The notes beneath the pieces are model-generated. The model saw only the letters and a list, made by a program, of their open reading frames with translations, was not told where the DNA came from and ran no database searches. Below are positions 8,568 to 19,200 of a stretch of 64,000 nucleotides of DNA, piece after piece. Position numbers and translations under genes: made by a program. Source of the DNA: Pseudomonas quebecensis (GTDB taxonomy: Bacteria; Pseudomonadota; Gammaproteobacteria; Pseudomonadales; Pseudomonadaceae); NCBI RefSeq assembly GCF_026410085.1, contig NZ_CP112866.1, positions 2,852,001 to 2,916,000 of the forward strand, read 5' to 3'. Position 1 is the first letter of the stretch, and each line of letters begins with the position of its first letter.

Positions 8568-10193
8568 TCAGATCACAAACTTGGCCACCATCGCGTTCAA
8601 GTCCACCGCCAGGCGCGACAGTTCATGGCTGGCGGCGCTGGTCTGGTTGGCGCCGGAGGTGGACTGGGACGCCAGGTCGCGGATATTGACCAGGTTGCGG
8701 TCCACTTCGCGGGACACTTGAGCCTGTTCTTCCGAGGCGCTGGCGATTACCAGGTTGCGTTCGTTGATCAGGCTGATGGACTGGGTGATCTGCTCCAGCG
8801 CCACGCCGGCGGCGCGCGCCATTTCCAATGTGTCCTGGGTGCGCTGGTTGCTCTGCTGCATCGATTGCACGGCCTCGCCGGTACCGTTCTGGATGCCGGC
8901 GACCATTTTTTCGATTTCCTGGGTCGACTGCGCGGTGCGATGGGCCAGCGCCCGCACTTCGTCGGCCACCACCGCAAAACCGCGCCCGGCTTCACCGGCG
9001 CGTGCCGCTTCGATGGCGGCGTTGAGCGCCAGCAGGTTGGTCTGCTCGGCAATCGCGCGGATCACGTCGAGCACCTTACCAATGTCACGCCCCTGGGTGG
9101 CCAGGCCCTCGATCATGGCGGCAGTGCTTTGCACGTCGTGGGTCATGGTCTGGATCGCGTCGACGGTCTGCACTACACGGTCGCGGCCTTCACGCGCAGC
9201 CTGGTTGGACTGGTGCGAGGCTTCGGAGGTGGACACCGCGTTGCGCGCCACTTCTTCCACCGCTGCGGTCATCTCGTTGACCGCCGTGGCGGCCTGATCG
9301 ATTTCGTCGTTCTGTTGCTGCAAGCCGCGAGACGCTTCCTCGGTAACCGCGCTCAACTCTTCGGCCGCCGACGCCAGTTGAGTGGCCGAGCCGGCGATAT
9401 GGCGGATGGTCTGGCGCAGGTTGGTCTGCATGGTCGACAAGGCGCCGAGCAAACGTGCCGGCTCATCCTTGCCGTCGTCCTCGATTACGCTGCTGAGGTT
9501 GCCGCCGGCAATAGTCTCGGCCATCTGCACGGCTTTGCGCAGCGGCGTGACGATGCTGCGGGTCAGCAGCCAGGCCAGCAATACCGTCAGCAGCGCGGCG
9601 GCGACCGAGACCACCACGATCCCGGTGATCGCGCTGGTGTAGCTCTGGCCTGCCACGTCATTGGCTTGCTTGGCCGCGGCGCCATTGAGCGCAATCAACT
9701 TGTTCAACTGCTCGCCCATCTGGTCGGTGCCGTCCTTGATCCGGGTGTTGATCAGGGTGCGCATCTCATCAATCTTGCCGTCCCTGGACAGGCTGAGCAT
9801 GTCGGCCTGGGCCTTGAGGTAGTTGTCCAGGGTGGTCACGAAGGTCTTGTACAGCGCCGCCTCTTCCGGGCCGGCGGGCAAGGCCGCGTAACCGGCCTGG
9901 GCAGTCTTTGCTTTATCGACCAGCACACCGATGCGGGTTTCGGCTTCTTTCAGCGCGGCGGGATCACGGTTGACCAGCACGCGAAACGACAATATGCGCA
10001 TGCGCAACACATTTTCAGTCACCTGCCCAAGGTACGTGACGCTGGGCAGCTGATTGCTGTTCATATCCACCGAAGCCTGGCGAATCAGGCTCATGCGATT
10101 GGCCGCGAACCCGCCCAGCACCACGACCAGCAGCGCGATGAAGGCGAAACCCAGCGAAGCGCGAGGAGCGATATTCAAATGACGAAGCGACAT
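8568..10193 (-). CDS. Methyl-accepting chemotaxis protein (4HB-type sensor)
   Basis: A 541-residue transmembrane chemoreceptor. The start is set at [18 protein letters not shown]; an upstream extension of 51 codons lacks membrane character. The layout is TM1 at about residues 12-31, a periplasmic helical ligand domain of about 155 residues like four-helix-bundle MCP sensors, TM2 ([20 protein letters not shown]), a HAMP domain, and a long cytoplasmic signalling coiled coil. The hairpin tip is classic ([19 protein letters not shown], then [15 protein letters not shown]). There is no C-terminal CheR pentapeptide; the protein ends MVAKFVI. It is convergent with kguD. The ligand cannot be read from sequence, and closeness to the kgu genes is only a weak hint at sugar acids. 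Confidence 0.93.
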   Translation of the reverse strand: MSLRHLNIAPRASLGFAFIALLVVVLGGFAANRMSLIRQASVDMNSNQLPSVTYLGQVTENVLRMRILSFRVLVNRDPAALKEAETRIGVLVDKAKTAQAGYAALPAGPEEAALYKTFVTTLDNYLKAQADMLSLSRDGKIDEMRTLINTRIKDGTDQMGEQLNKLIALNGAAAKQANDVAGQSYTSAITGIVVVSVAAALLTVLLAWLLTRSIVTPLRKAVQMAETIAGGNLSSVIEDDGKDEPARLLGALSTMQTNLRQTIRHIAGSATQLASAAEELSAVTEEASRGLQQQNDEIDQAATAVNEMTAAVEEVARNAVSTSEASHQSNQAAREGRDRVVQTVDAIQTMTHDVQSTAAMIEGLATQGRDIGKVLDVIRAIAEQTNLLALNAAIEAARAGEAGRGFAVVADEVRALAHRTAQSTQEIEKMVAGIQNGTGEAVQSMQQSNQRTQDTLEMARAAGVALEQITQSISLINERNLVIASASEEQAQVSREVDRNLVNIRDLASQSTSGANQTSAASHELSRLAVDLNAMVAKFVI

Positions 10194-10427
10194 AGAAGAG
10201 TTCCCGAATAGAGTGTCTGCGCGCATCCGTGCCGCAAAACGATCAGTCAGCGTCAACGCGCTGCCCTGAGCCTGGTCACCACTGTTGTTTTTGATAGGTG
10301 GGCCTATAAGCAGTATCGGCAAGGATCGGGATTTTATGCAGGGCACTTATAAATATTTTTTTACACTTCTGACGACCAGCGCTTTCTGGCATCCTGCGCC
10401 TCCCTTCTCCGACCCCGGGCCCCTACT

Positions 10428-11855
10428 TTGTCTGACGCTCAAGCCCCCCGCCCCCGCTATAAATCCGACCTGATCTACGGCCTGGAAGACCGTCCGCACT
10501 TCAGCGCGGCACTCTTTGCTGCGTTGCAGCATGTGCTGGCCAGTTTTGTCGGCATCATCACCCCGACCCTGATCGTCGGTGGCGTGCTTGGCCTGGAAAG
10601 CGAAGTGCCGTACCTGGTCAGCATGGCGCTGTTCGTCTCGGGCCTGGGCACCTTTGTACAGGCGCGCCGGTTCGGCCCCATCGGTTCGGGCCTGTTGTGC
10701 CTGCAGGGCACCAGCTTTTCGTTTATCAGCGTGATCCTCAGTGCCGGCTTCATGGTCAAGGCCCGCGGCGGCGGCACCGATGAAATCCTCTCGACGATCT
10801 TCGGCATCTGCTTCTTCGCGGCGTTTATCGAAGTGGTGCTCAGCCAGTTCATCGGCAAATTGCGCAAACTCATCACCCCGGTGGTGACCGGCACCATCAT
10901 CACCTTGATGGGCCTGTCGTTGATCAAAGTGGCGGTCACCGACATGGCCGGCGGTTTCGGTGCCAGCGACCTCGGCGCGGCCGGCAATATGGGCCTGGCG
11001 GCGCTGGTGTTGCTGACTATCGTAGTGCTCAACCGCTTCAATAACCCGTTCCTGCGCCTGGGTTCGATCGTGATCGGGCTGACCCTGGGCTTTGTGGTGG
11101 CCTGGTGGATGGGCCGCGTCGACATGGCGGCGCTGCCCCAGGTGCCGTTGATCAGCGTGCCGGTGCCGTTCAAGTACGGGTTTTCGTTCGACTGGGTGGC
11201 GTTTATTCCGGTGGCGGTGATCTTCCTGATTTCACCGTTGGAAGCCGCCGGCGACCTGACCGCCAACTCGATGATTTCCCAGCAGCCGGTCAAGGGCTCG
11301 CTGTATATCAAGCGCATCAAGTCCGGCCTGCTGGCCGACGGCCTCAACTCGGCGATGGCCGCCACGTTCAACAGCTTGCCGATGGTGACCTTCGCCCAGA
11401 ACAACGGCGTGATCCAGCTGACCGGCGTGGCCAGCCGCTATGTGGCGTACTTCATCGCCGGCTTGCTGGTGTTGCTGGGGCTGTTCCCGATGATCGGCGC
11501 GGTGCTGCAACTGATGCCCAAACCGGTACTGGGCGGCGCCACGCTGATCATGTTCGGCACCGTGGCCGTGGCCGGCATCAAGATCCTCGCCGAAGCCGGT
11601 CTGCACCGGCGCAACGTGCTGATCGTGGCGATTTCCCTGGGCATGGGCCTGGGCGTCGCGGCCGTGCCGGAAGTGCTGCGAGAGCTGCCCAAGGCGCTGC
11701 ATAACATCTTCGAGTCGCCAATCACTGTAGGAGCGTTCTGTGCCATCCTGCTGAACATTTTCCTGCCCGAAGAGTTCATAGAGCTGGAAGAGGATGAATT
11801 CGATCCGGAGTCCTCGACCCTCAAGGTGATGCAAGACCCGGACATCACGAAATAG
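10428..11855 (+). CDS. NCS2 nucleobase permease, probably xanthine/urate
   Basis: A 475-residue inner-membrane transporter of the nucleobase:cation symporter-2 (NAT) family with about 14 hydrophobic segments. The NAT signature is present as QNNGVIQLTG (around 11396-11425). A leading Gln with NNG is the form seen in xanthine and urate carriers such as XanQ, while uracil carriers usually have Glu. The start is TTG (M-S-D-A-Q-A), with no strong Shine-Dalgarno sequence; no better start precedes the conserved N-terminus YGLEDRPHFSAALFAALQHV. The next gene begins 11 bp after its stop. The substrate is inference; the family is certain. Confidence 0.92.
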   Translation: MSDAQAPRPRYKSDLIYGLEDRPHFSAALFAALQHVLASFVGIITPTLIVGGVLGLESEVPYLVSMALFVSGLGTFVQARRFGPIGSGLLCLQGTSFSFISVILSAGFMVKARGGGTDEILSTIFGICFFAAFIEVVLSQFIGKLRKLITPVVTGTIITLMGLSLIKVAVTDMAGGFGASDLGAAGNMGLAALVLLTIVVLNRFNNPFLRLGSIVIGLTLGFVVAWWMGRVDMAALPQVPLISVPVPFKYGFSFDWVAFIPVAVIFLISPLEAAGDLTANSMISQQPVKGSLYIKRIKSGLLADGLNSAMAATFNSLPMVTFAQNNGVIQLTGVASRYVAYFIAGLLVLLGLFPMIGAVLQLMPKPVLGGATLIMFGTVAVAGIKILAEAGLHRRNVLIVAISLGMGLGVAAVPEVLRELPKALHNIFESPITVGAFCAILLNIFLPEEFIELEEDEFDPESSTLKVMQDPDITK

Positions 11856-11866
11856 GAGCCCCCCAC

Positions 11867-12328
11867 ATGCGCAAGCTCATGGTGCTATCGCTGCTGCTGC
11901 TGACCCTGAGCGCCTGCGCGCTGTTCCCGAACCGCGACCCGGTGAACATCAACGTGGTAGGTATCGAACCGCTGCAAAGCCAGGATCTGGAAGTGCGCTT
12001 CGCCGTCAAACTGCGGGTACAGAACCCCAACGAAACGGCGATCGACTACAACGGCGTGGCTCTCGACCTGGAAGTCAACGGCCGGCCGCTGGCCTCCGGC
12101 GTGAGCGACCAGGTCGGCAGCATCCCTCGCTTCTCCGAGACCGTTCTGACGGTGCCGGTGAGCGTTTCGGCATTTTCGGTGCTGCGTCAGACCCTGGGCC
12201 TGAGCCAGACCCAGAGTTTGAACAACCTGCCCTATGTGCTGCGGGGCAAACTGGCCGGCGGACTGTTCGGCACCATGCGTTTCGTTGACCGAGGCACGTT
12301 GGATATGCCTGACAGCGCGACGTGGTAA
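11867..12328 (+). CDS. LEA type 2 domain lipoprotein
   Basis: A 153-residue exported lipoprotein. The signal peptide MRKLMVLSLLLLTLSAC ends in a lipobox with Cys17. The mature part is one LEA-2/WHy beta-sandwich domain (EVRFAVKLRVQNPNETAIDYNGVALDLEVNGRPLA shows the typical N-P-N turn; quoted in pieces it is RVQNPNE and LEVNGRPLASG). The gene starts 11 bp after the permease stop with GGAG before the ATG, so it is probably co-transcribed. LEA-2 proteins are linked to desiccation or stress tolerance, but the bacterial lipoprotein versions have no defined role. A degenerate REP follows. Confidence 0.88.
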   Translation: MRKLMVLSLLLLTLSACALFPNRDPVNINVVGIEPLQSQDLEVRFAVKLRVQNPNETAIDYNGVALDLEVNGRPLASGVSDQVGSIPRFSETVLTVPVSVSAFSVLRQTLGLSQTQSLNNLPYVLRGKLAGGLFGTMRFVDRGTLDMPDSATW

Positions 12329-12353
12329 GCCGGTGCAACCGACCGATACCGCC

Positions 12354-12376
12354 ATCGGGGGCAAGCCCTCCCCAAC
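12354..12376 (+). repeat. Single REP-like element
   Basis: ATCGGGGGCAAGCCCTCCCC matches the left half of the REP doublets at 49146 and 58562, with a shortened C run. It lies between the convergent LEA-2 and nitrilase genes. Confidence 0.65.
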
Positions 12377-12391
12377 CTTCCCGCCAACGCT

Positions 12392-13318
12392 TCAGTCCGT
12401 GATAGAGCGCACGCCTGGCTTGGCGCGCTCATCCACCACCAGTTCGAACACATCCGGCCGTGCGTAATGCCCCACCACGTCGTAGTCATATCGCGCGCGC
12501 ACCAGGTCGTCGGTATCGATCCGTGCCGTCAGCAATCCCGCTTCGCCCACCAGCGGACCGGCCAGGATGTCGCCCATGGGGCCGACGATCACGCTGCCGC
12601 CTGCGATCAACGGGCGGTCTGAAGGCCAGTTGGCAATCTCCACGCCGAGGGCGGCGGGTGACGCCTGCACCTGGCAGGCGCTGACCACGAAGCAGCGGCC
12701 TTCATGGGCCACATGGCGCATGCTCACCTGCCACATCTCGCGCTCGTCCACGGTCGGTGCGCACCAGACCTCTACGCCCTTGGCATACATCGCGGTGCGC
12801 AGCAGCGGCATCATGTTTTCCCAGCACACCGCGCCGCCAATACGGCCCACGGCCGCGTCGATCACCGGCAAGGTGGAACCGTCGCCCTTGCCCCAGATCA
12901 ACCGCTCGGTGCCGGTGGGCATCAACTTGCGGTGCTTGGCAACGAGGCCGCCGGCGGGTTCGAAATACAGCACAGTGCAATACAATGTGTTGCCGCTGCG
13001 CTCGATCACTCCCAGCACGAGGCTGGCGCCGGTGCGCGCCGCCAAACCGGCCAGGGCTTCAGTTTCCGCGCCCGGTACGTCGATGGCGTTGGCGAAGTAG
13101 CGGGCAAAGGCTTCGCGGCCCTCGGGCAGGCGATAGCCCAATTGGGTGCCGAACCCTTCGCCCTTGGGATAGCCCCCGAGCAGCGCCTCGGGCATTACCA
13201 CCAATTGCGCGCCACTGCGGCGGATCGCGTCTTCATAGCCAAGGATTTGCTCAAGGGTGTCGGCCTTGCCGCCTGGCAGGGAACCGATTTGCAGGGCGGC
13301 GACGGTAGAAATGGGCAT
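12392..13318 (-). CDS. Nitrilase-family carbon-nitrogen hydrolase
   Basis: A 308-residue cytoplasmic nitrilase-superfamily enzyme. The start is set at [12 protein letters not shown]; an extension of 18 codons upstream lacks conservation features. The catalytic triad is visible as Glu44 ([14 protein letters not shown]), Lys131 ([15 protein letters not shown]) and Cys165 ([14 protein letters not shown]). GYPKG, ERLIWG and CWEN are hallmarks of true nitrilases (branch 1) rather than amidases, so hydrolysis of an organic nitrile to acid plus ammonia is likely. Plant-associated pseudomonads carry nitrilases of this size, including a beta-cyanoalanine enzyme (PinA in SBW25); I cannot confirm orthology. 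A LysR gene is divergent at 87 bp and may regulate it. Confidence 0.88.
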   Translation of the reverse strand: MPISTVAALQIGSLPGGKADTLEQILGYEDAIRRSGAQLVVMPEALLGGYPKGEGFGTQLGYRLPEGREAFARYFANAIDVPGAETEALAGLAARTGASLVLGVIERSGNTLYCTVLYFEPAGGLVAKHRKLMPTGTERLIWGKGDGSTLPVIDAAVGRIGGAVCWENMMPLLRTAMYAKGVEVWCAPTVDEREMWQVSMRHVAHEGRCFVVSACQVQASPAALGVEIANWPSDRPLIAGGSVIVGPMGDILAGPLVGEAGLLTARIDTDDLVRARYDYDVVGHYARPDVFELVVDERAKPGVRSITD

Positions 13319-13405
13319 GACGTTCACTCCGATAAGTGGGCTTGGGGTTGCCCATTCTCCCGCCAGCCCCAATCATGAATAAAGCCCACCTCAGTACTGA
13401 ATGAT

Positions 13406-14326
13406 ATGAGCCAGATGAATATCGCCCAGGTCGACCTGAATCTGTTGAAAACCTTCGAAGCCCTGCACGATGAGTCCAGCGCCAGCCGCGCGGCGTTGCG
13501 CCTGGGCGTGACGCAATCGGCCATCAGTGCGGGACTGCGGCGCCTGCGCGACGTGTATGGCGACCCACTGTTCGTGCGCACCGGCCGTGGCCTGGCGCCC
13601 ACCTTGCGCGCCAACCAGTTAAAGCCGGTGATCAGTGAAGCACTGGACCGCTGCCGCCAGAGCCTGGCGATGGTCGACCCGGTACACCCGCAGTATCAGG
13701 GGCGCTCCGTGGTGGTAGGCCTGTCCGATGACTTTGAGATTGCCTATGGCCGGCGGCTGATGGTGCAGATTGCACAGCGTTTGCCGCAGTTGCGCGTGAT
13801 CTTTCGCCAGACCCACAGCCAGATCGTCGCCGGCGCCCTGCTCGACCGCACGCTGGACCTGGCGATTACCGCCGGCGGGTTCGCCCAGGGCCGGTTGAGT
13901 CGACAGGTGCTGGGAGAAGGCGATTACCGTTGCCTGGTGGACGCCGGCAGCCTGGCGCCGGGCCAGGAAACGATCAGCCTGGAGCAGTTCGTCAGCCGCG
14001 AGCACGTGCTGGTGTCGTCCGGAGGGTTTATCGGGATTACCGACGAAGGGCTGGCAGCGCAGGGATTGAGCCGCCACGTATGCGCATCGACCAGCCACTT
14101 CGCCGCCCTGCCGTTTTTACTCAAGGGCAGCCAGGCGGTGGCGACCATTCCCGGGCATGCGGCCCAGGCGATCGCCCAGATGACTGGGCTGCGCGTACTG
14201 CGCTGCCCGCTGGCGCTGCCGCGCTACCCCGTGGAGCTGGGGTGGCGCACCCAGGCTCAGCTCGATCCGCTGTTGCTCAAGGTGCGCGAGGCGATTGTGG
14301 CGAGCTTTACTTCGCCGCCGCCATGA
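13406..14326 (+). CDS. LysR-family transcriptional regulator
   Basis: A 306-residue LysR regulator. The N-terminal winged HTH is clear (LNLLKTFEALHDESSASRAA, then LGVTQSAISAGLRRLRDVYG and DPLFVRTGRGLAPT). The NodD-like substrate-binding domain follows. It is divergent from the nitrilase gene across an 87-bp gap that must hold both promoters, which makes the nitrilase the obvious candidate target. Its 3' end overlaps the convergent 84-residue gene by 20 bp. The effector is unknown. Confidence 0.9.
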   Translation: MSQMNIAQVDLNLLKTFEALHDESSASRAALRLGVTQSAISAGLRRLRDVYGDPLFVRTGRGLAPTLRANQLKPVISEALDRCRQSLAMVDPVHPQYQGRSVVVGLSDDFEIAYGRRLMVQIAQRLPQLRVIFRQTHSQIVAGALLDRTLDLAITAGGFAQGRLSRQVLGEGDYRCLVDAGSLAPGQETISLEQFVSREHVLVSSGGFIGITDEGLAAQGLSRHVCASTSHFAALPFLLKGSQAVATIPGHAAQAIAQMTGLRVLRCPLALPRYPVELGWRTQAQLDPLLLKVREAIVASFTSPPP

Positions 14327-14561
14327 GTTTGTTGACTTCGCTGCGCACCATGTTGGAAAACTCCGGCGGCGACATGCCGTCCAGTTCCGCGCGGACCCAC
14401 TCGGCCCATTTGCCCTTGCGCTTGGCGCGCTCGCCGAACAGTCGCGCGGCTTCGCCCTTGGCCTTGCCCAGGTTGGTTTGCCACAGGTCATAGAGGCGCG
14501 ACTTTTCATCTTCCAGCTCGGCGCGCTCGGCGAGGGTTTTGTTGGCGAGATTGAAGCTCAT
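14307..14561 (-). CDS. Conserved small protein of unknown function
   Basis: An 84-residue charged, helical, soluble protein (MSFNLANKTLAERAELEDEK at the N-terminus, then repeated K/R/E-rich helices, ending VNKLMAAAK). It has no signal peptide and no recognised domain. It is convergent with the LysR gene and overlaps its end by 20 bp. The coding-like composition and a plausible start in a clear upstream gap support it as real. I do not recognise a function. Confidence 0.7.
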   Translation of the reverse strand: MSFNLANKTLAERAELEDEKSRLYDLWQTNLGKAKGEAARLFGERAKRKGKWAEWVRAELDGMSPPEFSNMVRSEVNKLMAAAK

Positions 14562-14724
14562 GTTGAATTACCTGCTGCACAAATAGGCGACATCTTACAC
14601 CGACAGTCGCTATTTCAAGATCCGGATTTCGCCCGGTCCCCGCCACCGGCAAAAAAACTGCAACTTTTGCGGCGGTCGGGGACTCCATTGTTCACTGCCA
14701 CATTCACTTGCAAGGAGTCACCCC

Positions 14725-15045
14725 ATGGCCCGCAAAACCGCTGCCCAAACCGCCGCCGATCAAATCAAGGACCAAGCCTTCAGCGAACTCGCTTCGCTGA
14801 TCGAAGAGTCCGACAAGCTGCTCAAGAGCAGCGCCAGCCTCGTTGGCGAAGAAGGCGAGACTCTGCGCGAGCAGGTCGCCCTCAAACTCAAGCAAGCCAT
14901 GGACTCCGTGACCAGCGTGCGCGAGCGCAGCAAACCCGTGGTCGATGCGACCGAGACCTACATCGGTGGCCACCCGTGGCAGACCGTGGCTATCTCGGCA
15001 GGCTTCGGCCTGGTGGTTGGCCTGTTGCTGGGTCGCCGCAACTAA
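14725..15045 (+). CDS. DUF883 (ElaB/YqjD-type) membrane-anchored protein
   Basis: A 106-residue protein of the ElaB/YqjD/DUF883 family. It has a long amphipathic helical region (about 1-75), then the conserved GGHPWQTVAISAGFGLVVGLLLGRR membrane anchor, whose core here is HPWQTVAISAGFGLVVG followed by the terminal LLLGRRN. AAGGAG precedes the ATG at good spacing. Escherichia coli homologues sit in the inner membrane and bind ribosomes in stationary phase; the same role here is inference. It stands alone between divergent or convergent neighbours. Confidence 0.92.
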   Translation: MARKTAAQTAADQIKDQAFSELASLIEESDKLLKSSASLVGEEGETLREQVALKLKQAMDSVTSVRERSKPVVDATETYIGGHPWQTVAISAGFGLVVGLLLGRRN

Positions 15046-15087
15046 ACGGCTTCTGCGTCGCCGCTGCCTGTCGGCGGTGACGCGGTT

Positions 15088-16122
15088 TCAACTGGCCCAA
15101 TCGCGCAACTGATTCAACGCATCCAATTCCACCACGATCCCCTCCTCCAGCGACTTCGCCCGTGTGCGATGACGTCGATCCCCCGGCAACCGCCTTAGCC
15201 CCACCGCATGCATCTGCCGCACCAATTCCTGGCTGCGCTCGGCGAAGCTTTGCCCTGCGGTCTTGCTTGGATCGATCACGATCAGCAACTGCCCGGTCCA
15301 CGGCGTGCGCGCGCCTGGATGGTCAGCCCAATTGAATTCGAATGAAAAGTGCCCACCGGTCAGAGCCGCCGCCAGCAGTTCGACCATCATCGACAACGCC
15401 GACCCCTTGTGGCCGCCGAACGGCAACAGCGCGCCGCCCTCGAGCACCGCCCTGGGATCGGTGGTGGGCTGACCGAGGCTGTCCACGCCCATGCCCGGCG
15501 GCAGGCGCTCGCCCTTGCGCGCGGCGATCTGCACATCGCCATGGGCAATCGCACTGGTAGCCAGGTCGAACACGATCGGTGGCCCATCCGCGCGCGGTGC
15601 GGCGAAGGCAATGGGGTTGGTGCCGAACAGCGGACGGTCGGCGCCATGGGGCACCACGCAGGTCATGCTGTTGACCACGCTCAGCGCCACCAGCCCTTCT
15701 TCGGCGAAGGGTTCGACATCCGGCCACAGCGCGGCGAAGTGATGGGAATTATGTATCGCCAGCAACGCAATCCCCGCGCTGCGCGCCTTGGTCACCAGCA
15801 CATCGCGCGCCGCCGCCAGGGCCGGTTGGGCAAAGCCATTGCCGGCATCCACGCGGACAAAGCCGCTCGCCACATCGGTCACCACCGGCAGCGCCTGGCC
15901 GTCGACCCAGCCGCTGGCGAGCGTGCTGAGGTAACCGGGGATACGGAAAATGCCATGGCTGTGCGCACCGTCGCGCTCGGCGCTGGCGCAGTTATGGGCC
16001 AGGGTCGCCGCTACCTGCGGCGAGGTGCCGTGCTTGACGAAGACCGCATGCAGCAGCCCCACGAGTTCGTCGAAACCGATAAGCGCGCTGGCATTGTCAA
16101 CTGTCGGGGACTGGGCAGACAT
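15088..16122 (-). CDS. dpkA: Ldh/DpkA-type NAD(P)H reductase (delta1-piperideine-2-carboxylate reductase-like)
   Basis: A 344-residue member of the malate/L-lactate dehydrogenase (YlbC/ComC/DpkA) family. The start is at MSAQSPTVDNASALIG, with GGAG just upstream. Typical segments are ASAERDGAHSHGIFRIPGY, NGFAQPALAAARD, AIHNSHHFAALWPDVEP and the substrate loop FGTNPIAFAAPRADG. The length and motifs fit Pseudomonas DpkA, which reduces delta1-piperideine-2-carboxylate or delta1-pyrroline-2-carboxylate in D-lysine/D-proline catabolism. No lysine genes sit next to it, so another 2-keto acid or imine substrate is possible. It is divergent from the large toxin-like gene. Confidence 0.78.
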   Translation of the reverse strand: MSAQSPTVDNASALIGFDELVGLLHAVFVKHGTSPQVAATLAHNCASAERDGAHSHGIFRIPGYLSTLASGWVDGQALPVVTDVASGFVRVDAGNGFAQPALAAARDVLVTKARSAGIALLAIHNSHHFAALWPDVEPFAEEGLVALSVVNSMTCVVPHGADRPLFGTNPIAFAAPRADGPPIVFDLATSAIAHGDVQIAARKGERLPPGMGVDSLGQPTTDPRAVLEGGALLPFGGHKGSALSMMVELLAAALTGGHFSFEFNWADHPGARTPWTGQLLIVIDPSKTAGQSFAERSQELVRQMHAVGLRRLPGDRRHRTRAKSLEEGIVVELDALNQLRDWAS

Positions 16123-16291
16123 CTGTAGCTCCGATTTTATAATTGGAAGAGACAACAAGGATCCAGATCGTCGATTAAACAACGCGCCCCGTGCCCGCTG
16201 TCAACGGCCGCCCCCAGTTATCTACCGCCAGCCGCGCCGCGCCGCCGCATACCGTGGCGCCTCCTACCGCCGCATTGCTGGAGAGCGCACC

Positions 16292-19200
16292 ATGGCGCAC
16301 GTCACACCGCCGTATTTTTTCGATGAATTCCTGGGTCCGGTCAAACGCAGGGAACCTACGCCAAGGGAGCGTGCGCTGGGGTTGACGCTCAAGGATCTGG
16401 ATTGGTTGCACACGCTGTACTACGCCAGTCATGACGCGCGCATGGACGCCAGGATCCACGGTTTCCCCATGCGCGTAGAACGGTTGCTGATCACTCCTGC
16501 GGGCCAACCCGCCCTGCCGCTGGCCGGCGCGTTCGTGATGAGCCCGACGCCCGACGCTGGCAAGGCGGTGCTCTACACCCCCTATGGCGGCCTGGAAGTG
16601 TTCGACAACCACGCCGCGCTGCTCGCTGACGTGACAGCGCGCCTGCGCCAACCGGAGCAGCGCACTGACCTGCTGCAATTCGTGTCCCTGGGCGATCAGA
16701 AGGCACTCTCGACCTCCACACGCCTGACGCTGACAACCGCCGTGATCCCGGGCGCCGTGATGCCGGATCAGCAGCAAGCCATCCACGCCGCGCAAGTGCA
16801 CAATGTGATCGCCATGCTGGGTGAGCTGCGCAAGCTGCCAGACTTGCCTGACATGCTCGACAAACTGCTCGGTATCATGGCCCGCCCGTACTTCCCTGAT
16901 GTGGAACAACGTGATACACGGGTGGATTTCTTCAGCCGTGCGTCGCCGGAAGAAGACAGCCGCTGGGTCGACTCGGTGCCACTGCGCGAGGCGCTGTTGC
17001 GCTTTTACGCCCGGCACGCCTGGCCCGCCGACCAAACCCACACCTATACCAACCCAGGCCGCGACTTTCGCGCCTTGACCGACGCACAGCGTGCCCAGGA
17101 TCAGCAACGCTGGGACAACGTAATCGAACACACCAGCGGCATCCTTTCAAAATTGCTCAACCATCTGCTGCAGACCTTCTGGCACGAAGACTTCAACGGT
17201 GGCGGTCAGTCCCGTCTGCATTTTTGTGCACGGGTAATGAGCCAGAAATTCCGCGCCGACCTGCTGTTCAAGCATCAGGGCATGATCCTGAGCAGTGACG
17301 AGATGCAGAAACTGCGCAGCATGGCCCTTGCACAGCAGGCCGCCTCCGGCGATTTGAGCATCGAAAAGGTACGCATCCACGCCCCCTTCCAGCACTTCGT
17401 CGACCTGGCCGGCACCCTGATGATCAGCAATGCGCATGCCTACCTGTACACCCAGTCCCGGGGCCTGCAGGTGCTTGGCGACCTCAATGACCTCAAGGAC
17501 ACCCTCGTGTCGATGCTCAAGGCCACGGGGCATGAAGATGAGTTGCTCAACTTCCTGTCCCTGGATGAGCGCAGCCTGTTTATCGCTATGGATCAAGTGC
17601 ATGTCAGCGGGCAACCCATCCTTGGCAACGTGTTCGAAGCCATGGTCGAAGATATCGTGGCCAAGCAGGCCGACAACCTGGAATACGCGCTGGGGTTGTA
17701 TCGGTGCAACTCCGGCAGCGTCAACCTGGCGGCATTGCTCGACAGCGCCCTGGACGTACGCACCATGCTCGACAGCCAACTGTTGGAGCAGGACGCGGGC
17801 GGGCGCTGGTCGGTGCATCCCATCACCCAGGGCAACGGGCGCCCGACGACGGTCCAGGCTGAAAAAGCCAAGTTGCAACTGCAGCGGTTGCAGGCCGTCG
17901 AGGCGGCGCTGGTGGAGGAACAGGCCAGCCACCCGACCCTGCGCGACCTGGCGACCCAAGCATTGGAGGCCGAGCTGCGCAAAGGGCTGCTTAGCCTCAA
18001 GGCTTGCGAGGTGTACATCAACACGTACGCCTCCGCGGCGGAGGAACGCGAAGAGCGCCTGCCCCAGGCGTCATCGAGCCTGGTCGAGCACTTTATCGCA
18101 CGCCTGGTGCGACAGGCCGGGCCCGTGGGCGCGTCGACGCACACCGGTGTCTACGGCCCGCGTCACCAGGGCGCTGCCTTCCAATTGCACAACCTGACGA
18201 CAGTGGAAGTGGATGCGCTTATCGACCGGGCACTTGGCACTTTTGCGCAACAGACGCTGGGAGCCTTGCCTGGGATGTTAGTGAAAAATAACCTGGCCCA
18301 CCTGAGTCATGGCCTGTTGCAAGGCCTGGACGGCGAAGTGCAACTGCGGGGCGTAGCGAAAAACCTGCCGCCGCGCGCGCTGGTGCTGTTGCACAGTTCG
18401 CTCCAGCCTGACGGCATGAGCCGGCTCACCCGGCATGGCCTGGACGGGTTCATACCGGATGCGTTCAGCCTTACCCTGCACCCAGACAACGGGGCCGACC
18501 TACAGGGCCTGGCCAACTGTTTTGTGCTGACCGAGCGCGGCGGCCTGGACCCGGACCATTCGGGCACGGCGGTGCTATGGACCCCCGCGCGCGGCTACGA
18601 AACCTTTGCATCCATCACCCGCCTGCGGGACATCCTGACCCTGCGCCTGCAAGATCCCCGGCAGCGCCTGCACCTGCTGGAAAACCTGCCGATATCCCAG
18701 CGCGTGCCCCACCGTTCCTGGCAGCTGGGGCCACTGCAACGGATTGACGAGCACTTGCTGCACGATCGGCAACACAGCTACAGCGACGCCACCCGCGACG
18801 AAATAGACCACCTGCTCTCGCTGCGATTGAGCCCCACGCGCTTTCAGGAGTGCGTGGACGCCCTGATCCGGCGCGCACCGCCGTCCAACTTACCCAGGGC
18901 CATCGCGATGGCGCGGGCGCTGATCAACCAGCAGGCACTCCCGGTCTGGCTGGGCATGGCGGCACCCGCCGAGCAGATTCTGCACGCCGAGCTGGTGGAG
19001 CAGTACCGCATCAGTGCCCCGGACGAGCGTGATTATCTGCATAGCGTTACGCCCCTGCGCGAACATGTATTCGACCGCCTTTCGGAATTGCTCGACGCAC
19101 GTTTTCCCCGGCAAGCGCTGAACCCGAACAATGTGCTGATTCCCGGACGGGTCGAGTTGGCCGGCAACACCCAGACGCTCACGGACTTTGCGATGCGGCA

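Noticed and set aside
15950..16291. A 114-codon N-terminal extension of the toxin-like gene
   Set aside because: The extension is antisense to dpkA and has an unlikely composition; GGAGAG precedes the ATG at 16292, where the family N-terminus begins.
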